A stretch of DNA of 64,000 nucleotides. It comes from Flavobacteriaceae bacterium UBA3356 (lineage in GTDB: Bacteria > Bacteroidota > Bacteroidia > Flavobacteriales > Flavobacteriaceae). This document shows positions 8,989-16,093 of this stretch, piece by piece. Below the pieces are notes generated by a model, which saw only the letters and a program-made list of their open reading frames with translations, was not told the DNA's origin and ran no database searches. Each line of letters opens with the position of its first letter. The first letter of the stretch is position 1. The DNA lies in contig DEQW01000012.1 of NCBI GenBank assembly GCA_002360635.1, positions 125,717 through 189,716 on the forward strand, written 5' to 3'. The position numbers and the translations under genes were made by a program.

Positions 8989-10125
8989 ATACAGCCCATC
9001 AAACCACTTCAAAACATATACTTATCCCTAGGAAGTAACCTAGGTAATAAATTTGAAAACCTGCAACAGGCTATCGATTCAATTTACGAAAACATCGGTG
9101 CTGTTGTTAAAATTTCCCCTGTTTATAAAACGCCGGCGATGGGTTTTGAAGGCGATGATTTTTTAAATTGTGCCATTCACGTTCAGAGCTTGCTTTCACC
9201 TGCTAAGGTATTAGAAGCCATTCTTTCTATTGAATTGAAAATGGGACGAGAGCGAAAAATAGTAGGTGAGTACACGTCGAGGCCTATCGATATTGATATT
9301 TTGCTAATCGATGATTTTGTAAAAGAGAGTGGTAAACTTACAGTTCCACATCCTGAAATGCATAACAGAAAATTTGTATTGCAACCACTGGCCGATATTG
9401 ATGCACAAAAGGAACACCCTATTTTTCAGAAAAAAATAATAAAACTTTTAGCTGAAACTACAGATACAAGTCAGTTGGAAAAACAATCCAAATGGTTGGT
9501 AAACCCAAAGAGCGATTACGATATTTCAACCTTTAATTACATTGCAATTGAAGGAAATATTGGTGCGGGAAAAACCAGTCTGGCCACACAGATGGCAACC
9601 GATTTTAATGCAAAACTGATTTTAGAACGGTTTAAGGACAATCCCTTTTTACCGAAATTTTATAAAGACCAACAACGGTATGCGTTTCCGTTAGAGATGT
9701 CTTTTTTGGCAGACCGGTATCAGCAATTACTGGAAGATATTAAACAGTTCGATCTTTTCAAAGAATGCGTGATAGCAGATTATGATGCCTATAAATCACT
9801 AATTTTCGCAAAAGTTACCTTAGCTGAAGAGGAATATGCTTTATACAAAAAGCTCTTTCATTTAATGCACAAAGAATTGCCTAAGCCAGATGTGTATATC
9901 TATCTGTACCAAAACACAGAGCGTTTGCTGGAAAATATTAAGAAACGAGGAAGAAAGTATGAGCAAAGTATTGAAGCGGATTACCTGAAAAAGATAAATG
10001 ATGGCTACCTAGAGTTTATAAAAAATCAACACGACGAGAGCATTAAAATAATTGATATTTCCGAATTGGATTTCGTAAAAAATCGAAAAGATTATTTGGC
10101 AATTTTAAAGCAGATAGTTGGGTAG
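8989..10125 (+). CDS. folK: FolK-deoxynucleoside kinase fusion with no ATG at its true start
   Basis: Two-domain protein. Residues 1 to about 165 are HPPK, which pyrophosphorylates 6-hydroxymethyl-dihydropterin in folate synthesis: YLSLGSNLGN, VYKTPAMGFEGDDFLN, RPIDIDILLID and VPHPEMHNR are visible. The rest is a deoxynucleoside kinase of the dCK/dGK type: P-loop IEGNIGAGKTS, then the LILERF, FLADRY and RGRKYE elements. The first ATG is at 9139, but the HPPK start lies upstream in the same frame (36 conserved codons from 9031). Between the in-frame stop at 8983 and that ATG there is no ATG, GTG or TTG; ATA at 8989 or 9016 are the only plausible initiators. 8989 is a provisional start (378 residues). 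The fusion itself is known in Flavobacteriaceae. Confidence 0.85.
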   Translation: MQPIKPLQNIYLSLGSNLGNKFENLQQAIDSIYENIGAVVKISPVYKTPAMGFEGDDFLNCAIHVQSLLSPAKVLEAILSIELKMGRERKIVGEYTSRPIDIDILLIDDFVKESGKLTVPHPEMHNRKFVLQPLADIDAQKEHPIFQKKIIKLLAETTDTSQLEKQSKWLVNPKSDYDISTFNYIAIEGNIGAGKTSLATQMATDFNAKLILERFKDNPFLPKFYKDQQRYAFPLEMSFLADRYQQLLEDIKQFDLFKECVIADYDAYKSLIFAKVTLAEEEYALYKKLFHLMHKELPKPDVYIYLYQNTERLLENIKKRGRKYEQSIEADYLKKINDGYLEFIKNQHDESIKIIDISELDFVKNRKDYLAILKQIVG

Positions 10126-10129
10126 GATT

Positions 10130-10188
10130 TGGCTTTCGGTTGCCGGAGGTCTCGGTACATTTTACCCTAGGTAAAACTCTCAACTACC
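10130..10188 (-). repeat. Degenerate REP-like copy (C)
   Basis: On the minus strand a head-like GGTAGTTGAG (10188-10179) is followed by a 7-bp hairpin (TTTTACC at 10160-10166, loop CTA, GGTAAAA at 10170-10176) and a weak tail-like CCGAAAGCCAA near 10130. It lies in the 160-base gap between the convergent folK fusion and the RNA methylase gene. Confidence 0.4.
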
Positions 10189-10237
10189 TCTGCTCAGTCA
10201 ACTTGTTTTGCATTGTTAATTTAAAAGCTAAAATTGA

Positions 10238-10281
10238 GGTGGTTGAGTGTTCTGCTGAAAGCAGAACGTATCGAAACCACC
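10238..10281 (+). repeat. REP-like composite hairpin (D)
   Basis: Head GGTGGTTGAG (10238-10247) and tail TCGAAACCACC (10271-10281) form a 7-bp outer stem. The core contains a second, perfect 8-bp stem (GTTCTGCT 10249-10256, loop GAA, AGCAGAAC 10260-10267). Same family as the copies at 8034 and 8079. It ends 6 bases from the stop of the convergent RNA methylase gene and may protect or end both transcripts, though there is no T run. Confidence 0.75.
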
Positions 10282-10286
10282 GGCGA

Positions 10287-10823
10287 TTACTGTTTCAGTT
10301 TACTGAAAAAATCCCAAACAACAACCCCTACACTTACCGAGATATTTAAAGAATGTTTAGTGCCGTACTGCGGAATTTCAATCACCGCATCACTTGCTGA
10401 AACCACTTTTTGTTGTACGCCTTTTACTTCATTGCCAAAGACCACAGCATACGTCATTTCTTTCTGAAGTGAAAAATCTTCTAATGAAACAGAAAGCTCT
10501 GCCTGTTCTATGGATGCCACAAAAACACCGTCATTTTGTAGTTTTTCAATGACTTCGGTAGTATTTTCAGCATATTCCCACTCTACACTATCGGTAGCAC
10601 CCAAGGCCGTTTTTTGAATGTCTTTATGTGGTGGTTTTGCAGTAATGCCGCACAAGTAAATTTTCTTCACCAAAAAAGCATCAGCTGTACGGAATACAGA
10701 ACCTATATTATTTAGACTTCTAATATTGTCTAGAATAATTATAAGCGGTGTTTTATCGGCTTCTTTAAATTCAGAAGGAGAGATTCGTTCCAGTTCGCTG
10801 TTTTTAAGCTTTCGGTTTTTCAT
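10287..10823 (-). CDS. TrmH/SpoU-family RNA 2'-O-methyltransferase
   Basis: 178 residues, a compact SPOUT methylase that transfers methyl from S-adenosylmethionine to the 2'-hydroxyl of a tRNA or rRNA ribose. Motif 1 NIRSLNNIGSVFRTADAF is near the N terminus, motif 2 VVFGNEVKGV in the middle, and motif 3 IPQYGTKHSLNISVSVGVVVW at the C terminus, which forms the knotted SAM pocket. There is no extra N-terminal RNA-binding domain beyond a 25-residue basic stretch. The target nucleotide cannot be deduced. Divergent from mutS, convergent with the folK fusion. Confidence 0.88.
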   Translation of the reverse strand: MKNRKLKNSELERISPSEFKEADKTPLIIILDNIRSLNNIGSVFRTADAFLVKKIYLCGITAKPPHKDIQKTALGATDSVEWEYAENTTEVIEKLQNDGVFVASIEQAELSVSLEDFSLQKEMTYAVVFGNEVKGVQQKVVSASDAVIEIPQYGTKHSLNISVSVGVVVWDFFSKLKQ

Positions 10824-10981
10824 AACGTTCTTTTTCTTGTAAAAATAAGAAATATAAAAACCCTTTTCCGCTTATTCAGATTTTTGATTCTTTGTTAATA
10901 AAACCCAACAACTTGTAGGGTTGAATTTTATGGAAACCAAAGCCTATTTATTATTTTTACATACTATTTTATAAAACAATT

Positions 10982-13606
10982 ATGGCCAAGAAAGTCACTC
11001 CCTTGATGAAACAGTACAATGCTATTAAAGCTAAGCATCCAGATGCGTTGTTATTGTTTAGAGTGGGCGATTTTTATGAAACGTTTGGTGAAGATGCCGT
11101 ACGAGCTGCCAAAATTTTAAATATTACTCTAACCGCCAGGAATAATGGGGGAGATCGTACCGAATTAGCAGGTTTTCCGCATCATTCTTTAAACACGTAT
11201 TTACCTAAATTGGTAAAAGCGGGTTGTCGCGTAGCTATTTGTGATCAACTGGAAGACCCTAAGCAGACAAAAACCATAGTAAAACGTGGTGTAACCGAAT
11301 TGGTAACACCCGGTGTGGCACTTAACGACGATATTTTACAGTCAAAGTCCAATAATTTTTTAGCGGCTTTGCATTTTTCTTCAAACGGAAAAAAGGACAT
11401 AGGGATTGCTTTTCTGGATGTTTCCACGGGGGAGTTTTTAACTTCGGAAGGGAATGTGGAATACATTGATAAGCTACTTCAGAATTTTAACCCTTCTGAA
11501 ATTCTCTTCAGCAAGCAAAAAAGAAAGCGATTTTCAGAAGCTTTTGGCGACCAATATCACACCTTTCATCTGGAAGACTGGGTGTTTCAAATAGATTATG
11601 CTTCCGAAACTTTAAATAAGCATTTTAATACCAAAAACTTAAAAGGTTTTGGCATTGATCATCTAGAAAGTGGCATTATTGCAGCTGGGGCTGCGTTACA
11701 TTATTTAGATGAAACACGGCACAATAAATTACAGCACATAACCAAAATAGCGCGAATTGCAGAAGAAGAATATGTGTGGATGGACCGATTTACTATTCGT
11801 AATTTAGAGTTGTACCATTCCAATCAGCAAAATGCGGTAACCTTGTTAGATGTTATAGACAAGACCATTTCGCCTATGGGCGGACGCATGTTAAAAAGGT
11901 GGATGGCACTTCCGCTTAAAAACAGTGATGCTATTAACCGCCGTCACGAAGTGGTGAGCTATTTGCTCGATAATAAAGAGGTTTTAACCCGAACTCAACA
12001 ACATTTAAAAAAAATGGGCGATTTAGAGCGCCTTATTTCTAAAGTTGCAACTGGGAAAATAAATCCGAGGGAAGTGATTCAGCTTAAAAATTCATTGGAA
12101 GCAATTATCCCAATAAAAGCCGAAGCATTACAAGCCGAGAATGAGTCGATGCAAGTAATTGGTGAACAATTAAATGACTGCGAATTACTTCGGAAAAAAA
12201 TAAAAGAAACACTCATCGAAGAAGCACCTGTCAATATTTTAAAAGGAAGTGCCATTGCTGAAGGGTTTTCAAAAGAGCTTGACGAGCTTCGAAACATTGC
12301 AAACGGAGGAAAAGAATACCTGGACGATATGTTGAATCGCGAAGCAAAACGTACGGGGATTACCTCCTTAAAAATAGCTTCAAACAACGTGTTTGGCTAT
12401 TATATAGAAGTACGGAATACACATAAAGATAAAGTGCCCGAGGAGTGGATACGCAAGCAAACCTTAGTAAGTGCTGAACGTTATATTACCGAAGAATTAA
12501 AAGAATACGAAGCTAAAATATTAGGCGCCGAGGAGAAAATTCTAGTGCTGGAGCAAGAATTATTTGGTAAACTGGTGGAGTGGATGTTGCAATTTATTGG
12601 TTCTGTACAGCAAAATGCAACATTAATAGCCAAGCTAGACTGTTTGTGCTCGTTTGCAGCACACGCAGCTACACATAATTACACGCGTCCATTATTAGAT
12701 GGTAGCTTCGATCTAGATATTAAAGAAGGTCGCCATCCTGTTATTGAACAGCAGTTGCCACCCGATAGTCCATATATTGCTAATGATGTGTTTTTGGATC
12801 GGGAAAACCAGCAAATAATAATGATTACCGGTCCCAATATGAGCGGTAAGTCGGCTATATTAAGACAAACAGCTCTTATTGTTCTGTTGGCTCAGATGGG
12901 AAGTTTTGTTCCTGCAAAAGCAGCGAGAATGGGCTGTGTGGATAAAATCTTCACCCGGGTAGGGGCGAGCGATAATATTTCGATGGGCGAAAGTACTTTT
13001 ATGGTCGAGATGAACGAGACCGCTAGTATTTTGAACAATATTTCAGAAAGAAGTCTCGTGCTTTTAGATGAAATTGGTCGTGGCACTAGTACCTATGATG
13101 GTATTTCCATTGCGTGGGCAATTAGTGAATATTTGCACGAGCATCCATCACGAGCAAAAACCCTGTTCGCTACGCATTATCACGAGTTAAACGAAATGAC
13201 CGAAACTTTCGATCGGGTTAAAAACTATAATGTTTCGGTTAAAGAACTAAAAGACAATGTTCTTTTTCTTCGGAAGTTAGTGCCAGGAGGTTCGCACCAC
13301 AGCTTTGGGATTCACGTAGCAAAAATGGCCGGGATGCCACAAGCGGTCATTAATCGGTCAAATAAAATACTAAAACGGTTGGAACGTTCACATTCTTCAG
13401 AAGAATTAACCGAAGAAATGAAACAACTTTCAAAAGATGAAATGCAGTTGAGTTTCTTTAAATTGGACGACCCGTTATTAGAAGAATTACGTGAAGAAAT
13501 ATTAGAGATTGATATTGACACACTTACACCAGTAGAGGCTTTAATGAAGCTCAATGAAATAAAGCGCATGCTACAACGAAATGCGTCGGTAAAAATGAAG
13601 AAATAA
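10982..13606 (+). CDS. mutS: DNA mismatch repair protein MutS
   Basis: 874 residues, the normal length for MutS1. It binds mismatches and starts repair. The mismatch-reading Phe-x-Glu motif is present (GDFYETF, Phe31-Tyr-Glu33). The connector, core and clamp domains follow; the ATPase has Walker A GPNMSGKS at 617-624, Walker B LVLLDEIGRGTST at about 690-705 and FATHYHEL. The acidic C-terminal tail ends in a short helical segment used for dimer formation. Single gene, upstream of the tRNA pair. Confidence 0.97.
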   Translation: MAKKVTPLMKQYNAIKAKHPDALLLFRVGDFYETFGEDAVRAAKILNITLTARNNGGDRTELAGFPHHSLNTYLPKLVKAGCRVAICDQLEDPKQTKTIVKRGVTELVTPGVALNDDILQSKSNNFLAALHFSSNGKKDIGIAFLDVSTGEFLTSEGNVEYIDKLLQNFNPSEILFSKQKRKRFSEAFGDQYHTFHLEDWVFQIDYASETLNKHFNTKNLKGFGIDHLESGIIAAGAALHYLDETRHNKLQHITKIARIAEEEYVWMDRFTIRNLELYHSNQQNAVTLLDVIDKTISPMGGRMLKRWMALPLKNSDAINRRHEVVSYLLDNKEVLTRTQQHLKKMGDLERLISKVATGKINPREVIQLKNSLEAIIPIKAEALQAENESMQVIGEQLNDCELLRKKIKETLIEEAPVNILKGSAIAEGFSKELDELRNIANGGKEYLDDMLNREAKRTGITSLKIASNNVFGYYIEVRNTHKDKVPEEWIRKQTLVSAERYITEELKEYEAKILGAEEKILVLEQELFGKLVEWMLQFIGSVQQNATLIAKLDCLCSFAAHAATHNYTRPLLDGSFDLDIKEGRHPVIEQQLPPDSPYIANDVFLDRENQQIIMITGPNMSGKSAILRQTALIVLLAQMGSFVPAKAARMGCVDKIFTRVGASDNISMGESTFMVEMNETASILNNISERSLVLLDEIGRGTSTYDGISIAWAISEYLHEHPSRAKTLFATHYHELNEMTETFDRVKNYNVSVKELKDNVLFLRKLVPGGSHHSFGIHVAKMAGMPQAVINRSNKILKRLERSHSSEELTEEMKQLSKDEMQLSFFKLDDPLLEELREEILEIDIDTLTPVEALMKLNEIKRMLQRNASVKMKK

Positions 13607-13634
13607 AAAACTGTGTAAATTTTTAAAAAATAGC

Positions 13635-13664
13635 TTTGCTTTTAGGGTAAAAGTTTTAAATTTG
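13635..13664 (+). promoter_or_regulatory. Promoter of the tRNA-Gly/tRNA-Leu unit
   Basis: TTTG at 13635-13638 and TAAATTTG at 13657-13664, spaced by 18 bases, match the Bacteroidetes primary-sigma consensus (TTTG, then TAnnTTTG). Transcription would begin near 13671, about 30 bases before tRNA-Gly. Confidence 0.8.
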
Positions 13665-13701
13665 CATCCGCTTATATAAGTAAGCGTAGTTCTTTAAAAA
13701 C

Positions 13702-13774
13702 GCGAAAATAGCTCAGTTGGTAGAGCGCCACCTTGCCAAGGTGGAGGTCGCGGGTTCGAATCCCGTTTTTCGCT
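13702..13774 (+). tRNA. tRNA-Gly (GCC)
   Basis: 73 bases. The acceptor stem GCGAAAA (13702-13708) pairs with TTTTCGC (13767-13773), discriminator T at 13774. D-arm GCTCAGTTGGTAGAGC; anticodon loop TTGCCAA in a CCACC/GGTGG stem gives anticodon GCC; T-loop TTCGAAT. CCA is not encoded. Confidence 0.97.
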
Positions 13775-13819
13775 CAGTATCTTTACTAGTTAAAAAACTA
13801 AAAGAAAATATACCAATAT

Positions 13820-13905
13820 GCTGAAGTGGTGGAATTGGTAGACACGTTGGACTTAAAATCCAATGGACAGAAATGTCCGTGCGGGTTCAAGTCCCGCCTT
13901 CAGTA
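13820..13905 (+). tRNA. tRNA-Leu (UAA), integration target
   Basis: 86 bases with a long variable arm, as expected for leucine. The acceptor GCTGAAG (13820-13826) pairs with CTTCAGT (13898-13904, last pair G-T), discriminator A. Anticodon loop CTTAAAA gives UAA. The last 25 bases (13883-13907) are repeated at 19521-19545, so the 3' end of this gene is the attachment site of the element to its right and its present 3' end was restored by the insertion. Confidence 0.96.
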
Positions 13906-13907
13906 CA
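13883..13907 (+). repeat. Attachment-site direct repeat, left
   Basis: 25-bp repeat covering the T-arm, acceptor 3' strand and first bases after tRNA-Leu; identical to 19521-19545. The flanking bases differ on both sides (C versus G before, T versus A after), so 25 bp is the full shared core. Confidence 0.92.
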
Positions 13908-13910
13908 TAG

Positions 13911-13954
13911 AGAAACCGTAACCTTCTATTTAATAGATCGTTGCGGTTTTCTTG
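13911..13954 (+). terminator. Terminator-like hairpin after tRNA-Leu, element-borne
   Basis: AGAAACCGTAAC (13911-13922) against GTTGCGGTTTTCT (13940-13952), an imperfect stem with a small inner palindrome and a T run. It would end the tRNA transcript in place of the original terminator, now at 19546-19577. Confidence 0.6.
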
Positions 13955-13963
13955 TTTTAAATC

Positions 13964-13984
13964 TAGCCAACATTTAGTCAACAT
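13964..13984 (-). promoter_or_regulatory. Twin 11-bp integrase arm-type repeats, left end
   Basis: On the plus strand TAGCCAACAT (13964-13973) and TAGTCAACAT (13975-13984), 11 bp apart; read on the minus strand the units are ATGTTGACTAA and ATGTTGGCTAG. The same pair is at 19371-19392 at the other end of the element. A third partial unit TAGTCAACA is at 14072-14080. Proposed integrase binding sites. Confidence 0.65.
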
Positions 13985-14043
13985 TTTTAAAAAACCAGTG
14001 TCTAACACTTAAAAATTAAGAATTAGATAAACTTACTTGGTCT

Positions 14044-14056
14044 GTCTAAATTAGAC
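14044..14056. promoter_or_regulatory. Palindrome upstream of the 42-residue gene
   Basis: GTCTAAATTAGAC, a 13-bp perfect palindrome about an A/T centre; half of it (GTGTCTAA) also occurs at 13998-14005. It is 53 bases before the ATG at 14109, a plausible operator for an element-encoded repressor. Confidence 0.4.
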
Positions 14057-14108
14057 ACATTCCTTTAGCCATAGTCAACAATTCTTATATTTGATTAAAT
14101 CCTATATT

Positions 14109-14237
14109 ATGAAACCCGTAATAAGCGCAAAAGACAAGGCTAGAATAAGGCGTAAGGGATTAACCGTTATGACCCTTGAAAGTCTCAAAGAGCAAATTGA
14201 AGACGGCTACGTACAAACTAAGGAAAACAACTATTAA
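14109..14237 (+). CDS. 42-residue protein of the integrative element, unknown
   Basis: A small open frame beginning MKPVISAKDKARIRRKGL and ending in TKENNY. It is basic in the first half and mixed helical in the second (MTLESLKEQIEDGY), without a signal peptide or membrane segment. The gene follows a palindrome at 14044-14056 and lies between the left arm-type repeats and the anchored 156-residue gene. Its size and position would suit a recombination directionality factor or small regulator, but that is inference only; I do not recognise the family. Confidence 0.5.
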   Translation: MKPVISAKDKARIRRKGLTVMTLESLKEQIEDGYVQTKENNY

Positions 14238-14295
14238 AAATAGACCGATGCTTAGAATTGGTTTTAGAACGATAAATCAAAACTTTGAAAAAATG

Positions 14296-14309
14296 TTTGA
14301 TTAATCAAA
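14296..14309. promoter_or_regulatory. 14-bp palindrome
   Basis: TTTGATTAATCAAA, perfect, between the 42-residue gene and the convergent 156-residue gene. Could be an operator, or a weak hairpin ending one of the two transcripts. Confidence 0.35.
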
Positions 14310-14352
14310 AAGGTTATTTATAAGATTGAGAGTAAAATATAAAGATTTATAT

Positions 14353-14823
14353 TTAACACCCTTGTATTAACCAAAAAGAAAATAGTCCTAGTAAAAAAGA
14401 AATTAAAGGTGCAAGTGCCTTGAAAACATCAAGGAGAAAAGTGTTTTTCTGTTGCCTTGACTTACGATTTACTTCCTCAATTTTATCCAAATATTCTGTT
14501 TCAAAACCATAAGTTGACTTTAGTATTCCCTTATATGTTATTTGAAAATTTTGAAAAGTATCAAAAAATATATATCCGTCGTCACGCAAATATATAAGAG
14601 CAAAATCAAGTTCTAATTTAGTTTTGTTTTTATAGATATAGGCGTCATAACCTTGTGAGAGGAATTTTTCAAAATTTGTAGAATAGATTCGTTCAAAAAC
14701 ATCAATACCACCAATTGAGGTTAAGGCATCGTCGTATTTGGATGTGTAATTATGGCATTCATTGATTAAATAACTTAAAACCTCGTCTAAGTATTTTAAG
14801 TATTTAATATTATTGTCTGTCAT
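14353..14823 (-). CDS. 156-residue protein with C-terminal membrane anchor, unknown
   Basis: A soluble, mixed alpha/beta stretch (about 1-115) with many Tyr, Asp and Phe residues, then a basic linker (NRKSRQQKN, about 119-127) and a single hydrophobic segment at the very C terminus (LISFLLGLFSFWLIQGC). This is a tail-anchored layout, with the bulk predicted to face the cytoplasm. No family is recognised. It is the only gene of the element that looks like cargo. Tail-anchored small proteins in mobile elements sometimes act in superinfection exclusion or abortive infection; nothing in the sequence proves this here. Confidence 0.65.
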   Translation of the reverse strand: MTDNNIKYLKYLDEVLSYLINECHNYTSKYDDALTSIGGIDVFERIYSTNFEKFLSQGYDAYIYKNKTKLELDFALIYLRDDGYIFFDTFQNFQITYKGILKSTYGFETEYLDKIEEVNRKSRQQKNTFLLDVFKALAPLISFLLGLFSFWLIQGC

Positions 14824-15024
14824 AAAATCAAATATAAGAGATTTTAAATTAAATAACGTCTGTCAAAATACTAAGTCGCTAAAGTCTGATAACAGCATTT
14901 ATTTAGGGTTAGAAAATGCCTTTTAAAGAGAAACACCTTTGAAAATAAATTTCTTGTCTTTTGCTTTATTAACTTTTTTTGCATTTATAAGTTTCATCTA
15001 CTGTTAACAAAAACTAAGAATACT

Positions 15025-15062
15025 AGTAAAAAATAGTAAAAGAACGGTAAAAAGCGGCAAAA
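15025..15062 (+). repeat. Four helically phased RGYAAAA repeats
   Basis: AGTAAAA at 15025, AGTAAAA at 15035, GGTAAAA at 15046 and GGCAAAA at 15056: starts 10, 11 and 10 bases apart, each with an A tract. Such phasing bends DNA and resembles iterons. Confidence 0.5.
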
Positions 15063-15114
15063 TTTACTATAAACACTGTTAATAACTAGAAAATGAGTGT
15101 CCTACTTTATTACT

Positions 15115-15122
15115 TATCTTTG
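15115..15122 (+). promoter_or_regulatory. Promoter -7 box ahead of the tiny cistrons
   Basis: TATCTTTG matches the Bacteroidetes TAnnTTTG element; no good TTG is seen at the expected upstream distance. The transcript would start near 15129, with a leader of about 100 bases before the ATG at 15231. Confidence 0.4.
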
Positions 15123-15230
15123 TATCAAGAGTTAGCTAAATGAGGTTTTTGATATTAAACATTACTAAAGTCTTATGAGGTATTGAAAATAATTAGAAAT
15201 TTGAAGATTGTACAACTTAAAACAAACAGT

Positions 15231-15426
15231 ATGGAAGAACAGGTGAAACTCTCCGCCTATTAAATGAGAGAAATTAAAATACTCATTCAATGAGTAATAT
15301 TAAAAAAAGACGTAAGTGGTATTACGTCTATAAAAAACCGATAAAGCTTATTATCGAATTAGTTGTAAGCCTTGTCAAAGCTATTTTACTGTAGTTTTTA
15401 ACCCTCCTGACCAAAGAGGCAGGTAG
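15231..15426 (+). CDS. Chain of tiny coupled cistrons with a possible frameshift
   Basis: Three short frames touch each other: ATG at 15231 gives 10 residues (MEEQVKLSAY, TAA at 15261), the next ATG at 15264 follows that stop directly and gives 9 residues (TGA at 15291), and that stop overlaps (ATGA) the ATG at 15290. The third frame encodes 34 residues, strongly basic then hydrophobic, to TAG at 15392. A one-base backward shift at the A6 run 15332-15337 would instead give a 45-residue protein ending at 15426 with YYRISCKPCQSYF and NPPDQRGR, which looks more like real protein. Either a frameshifted zinc-ribbon remnant or small membrane peptides behind a leader. No family recognised. Confidence 0.35.
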
Positions 15427-15802
15427 TAGATGTTAAACTGAGGAGTGATTTGTGGTGAATTGCTCCTCTTAATGATTTAACAAATGATTTGTTTTACGAT
15501 ACAAATATACATTACACAGATGTTACTGTTATAATAAAACTTGTTAAAATTTACAATAAGACTGGTATTAGTAATTTAACTAATAAATTAAAGACTATTA
15601 TTAAAGATATAGAAACATAGTGATCTGACCATATTACTTTTATTAAACTAAATATTAATAGAGAAGATAAAGAAGGTATAGTACAATATATATACAAGAT
15701 ATACTACAAGTCACAAACAATATAATAGCAGTTAATAAGACTTAATGAACTTCTAAAAACTATTAGCTTATTGAATTGAATTTATATTTTCCATAAAAAA
15801 AA
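15427..15802. other. Decayed or non-coding stretch of the integrative element
   Basis: No intact gene. One plus-strand frame (15459-15779) is open for 53, 33 and 16 codons, interrupted only by doubled stops (TAG TGA at 15618-15623, TAA TAG at 15723-15728), without a start codon. A hairpin (GAGGAG at 15440-15445 against CTCCTC at 15463-15468) follows the tiny cistrons. It may be the remains of a gene or simply A+T-rich spacer. Confidence 0.35.
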
Positions 15803-16090
15803 TTATTTCTTTTCCGACAACCTTTTCATTTGATCATAAAGAATTTCAGGTCTTAGTCTATTAGTAAGTTCATTCAAACTTTTTATATCTCTATACCTTT
15901 TATGCATTAAATCAATTCTGTCGACTGACGGCTGACTGAAGGCGGTTAACATACCTTCTACAAACACTATATTCATCATACGTCTAAACTGTTCTTGATT
16001 AAGTTTAGGTACGCCATCATTTCTTATACGATCTGAAAAATAGTATGTGTACTTCATAGGAATAATTCCCAAAAATAGGAATATATCCAT
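15803..16090 (-). CDS. 95-residue protein downstream of the Rep-like gene, unknown
   Basis: Starts 3 bases after the Rep-like stop, so probably translationally coupled and the last gene of the HTH-Rep unit. The first 11 residues (MDIFLFLGIIP) are hydrophobic; a second Met at codon 12 (16057) begins a more ordinary sequence (MKYTYYFSDRIRNDGVPK), so the protein may be 84 residues. The rest is helical and charged (FRRMMNIVF, KRYRDIKSLNELTNRLRPEIL). No motif recognised. The operon position suggests a role in replication or its control. Confidence 0.55.
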   Translation of the reverse strand: MDIFLFLGIIPMKYTYYFSDRIRNDGVPKLNQEQFRRMMNIVFVEGMLTAFSQPSVDRIDLMHKRYRDIKSLNELTNRLRPEILYDQMKRLSEKK

Positions 16091-16093
16091 TTA

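Larger units (their letters stand above)
14824..15230. other. Gene-free regulatory stretch of the integrative element
   Basis: No credible coding frame. It contains four phased RGYAAAA repeats (15025-15062), an interrupted inverted repeat (TAGTAAA near 15034 against TTTACTA at 15063-15069), and a TATCTTTG promoter-like box at 15115-15122 facing the tiny cistrons that begin at 15231. A reasonable place for a replication origin or control region. Confidence 0.45.

Noticed and set aside
10238..10281. Rho-independent terminator between the folK fusion and the RNA methylase gene
   Set aside because: Strong hairpin but no T run on either strand, and its ends match a dispersed repeat family.
15025..15062. 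CRISPR-like array
   Set aside because: Units are 7 bases with 10-11 base period; no long repeats, no spacers and no cas genes in the window.
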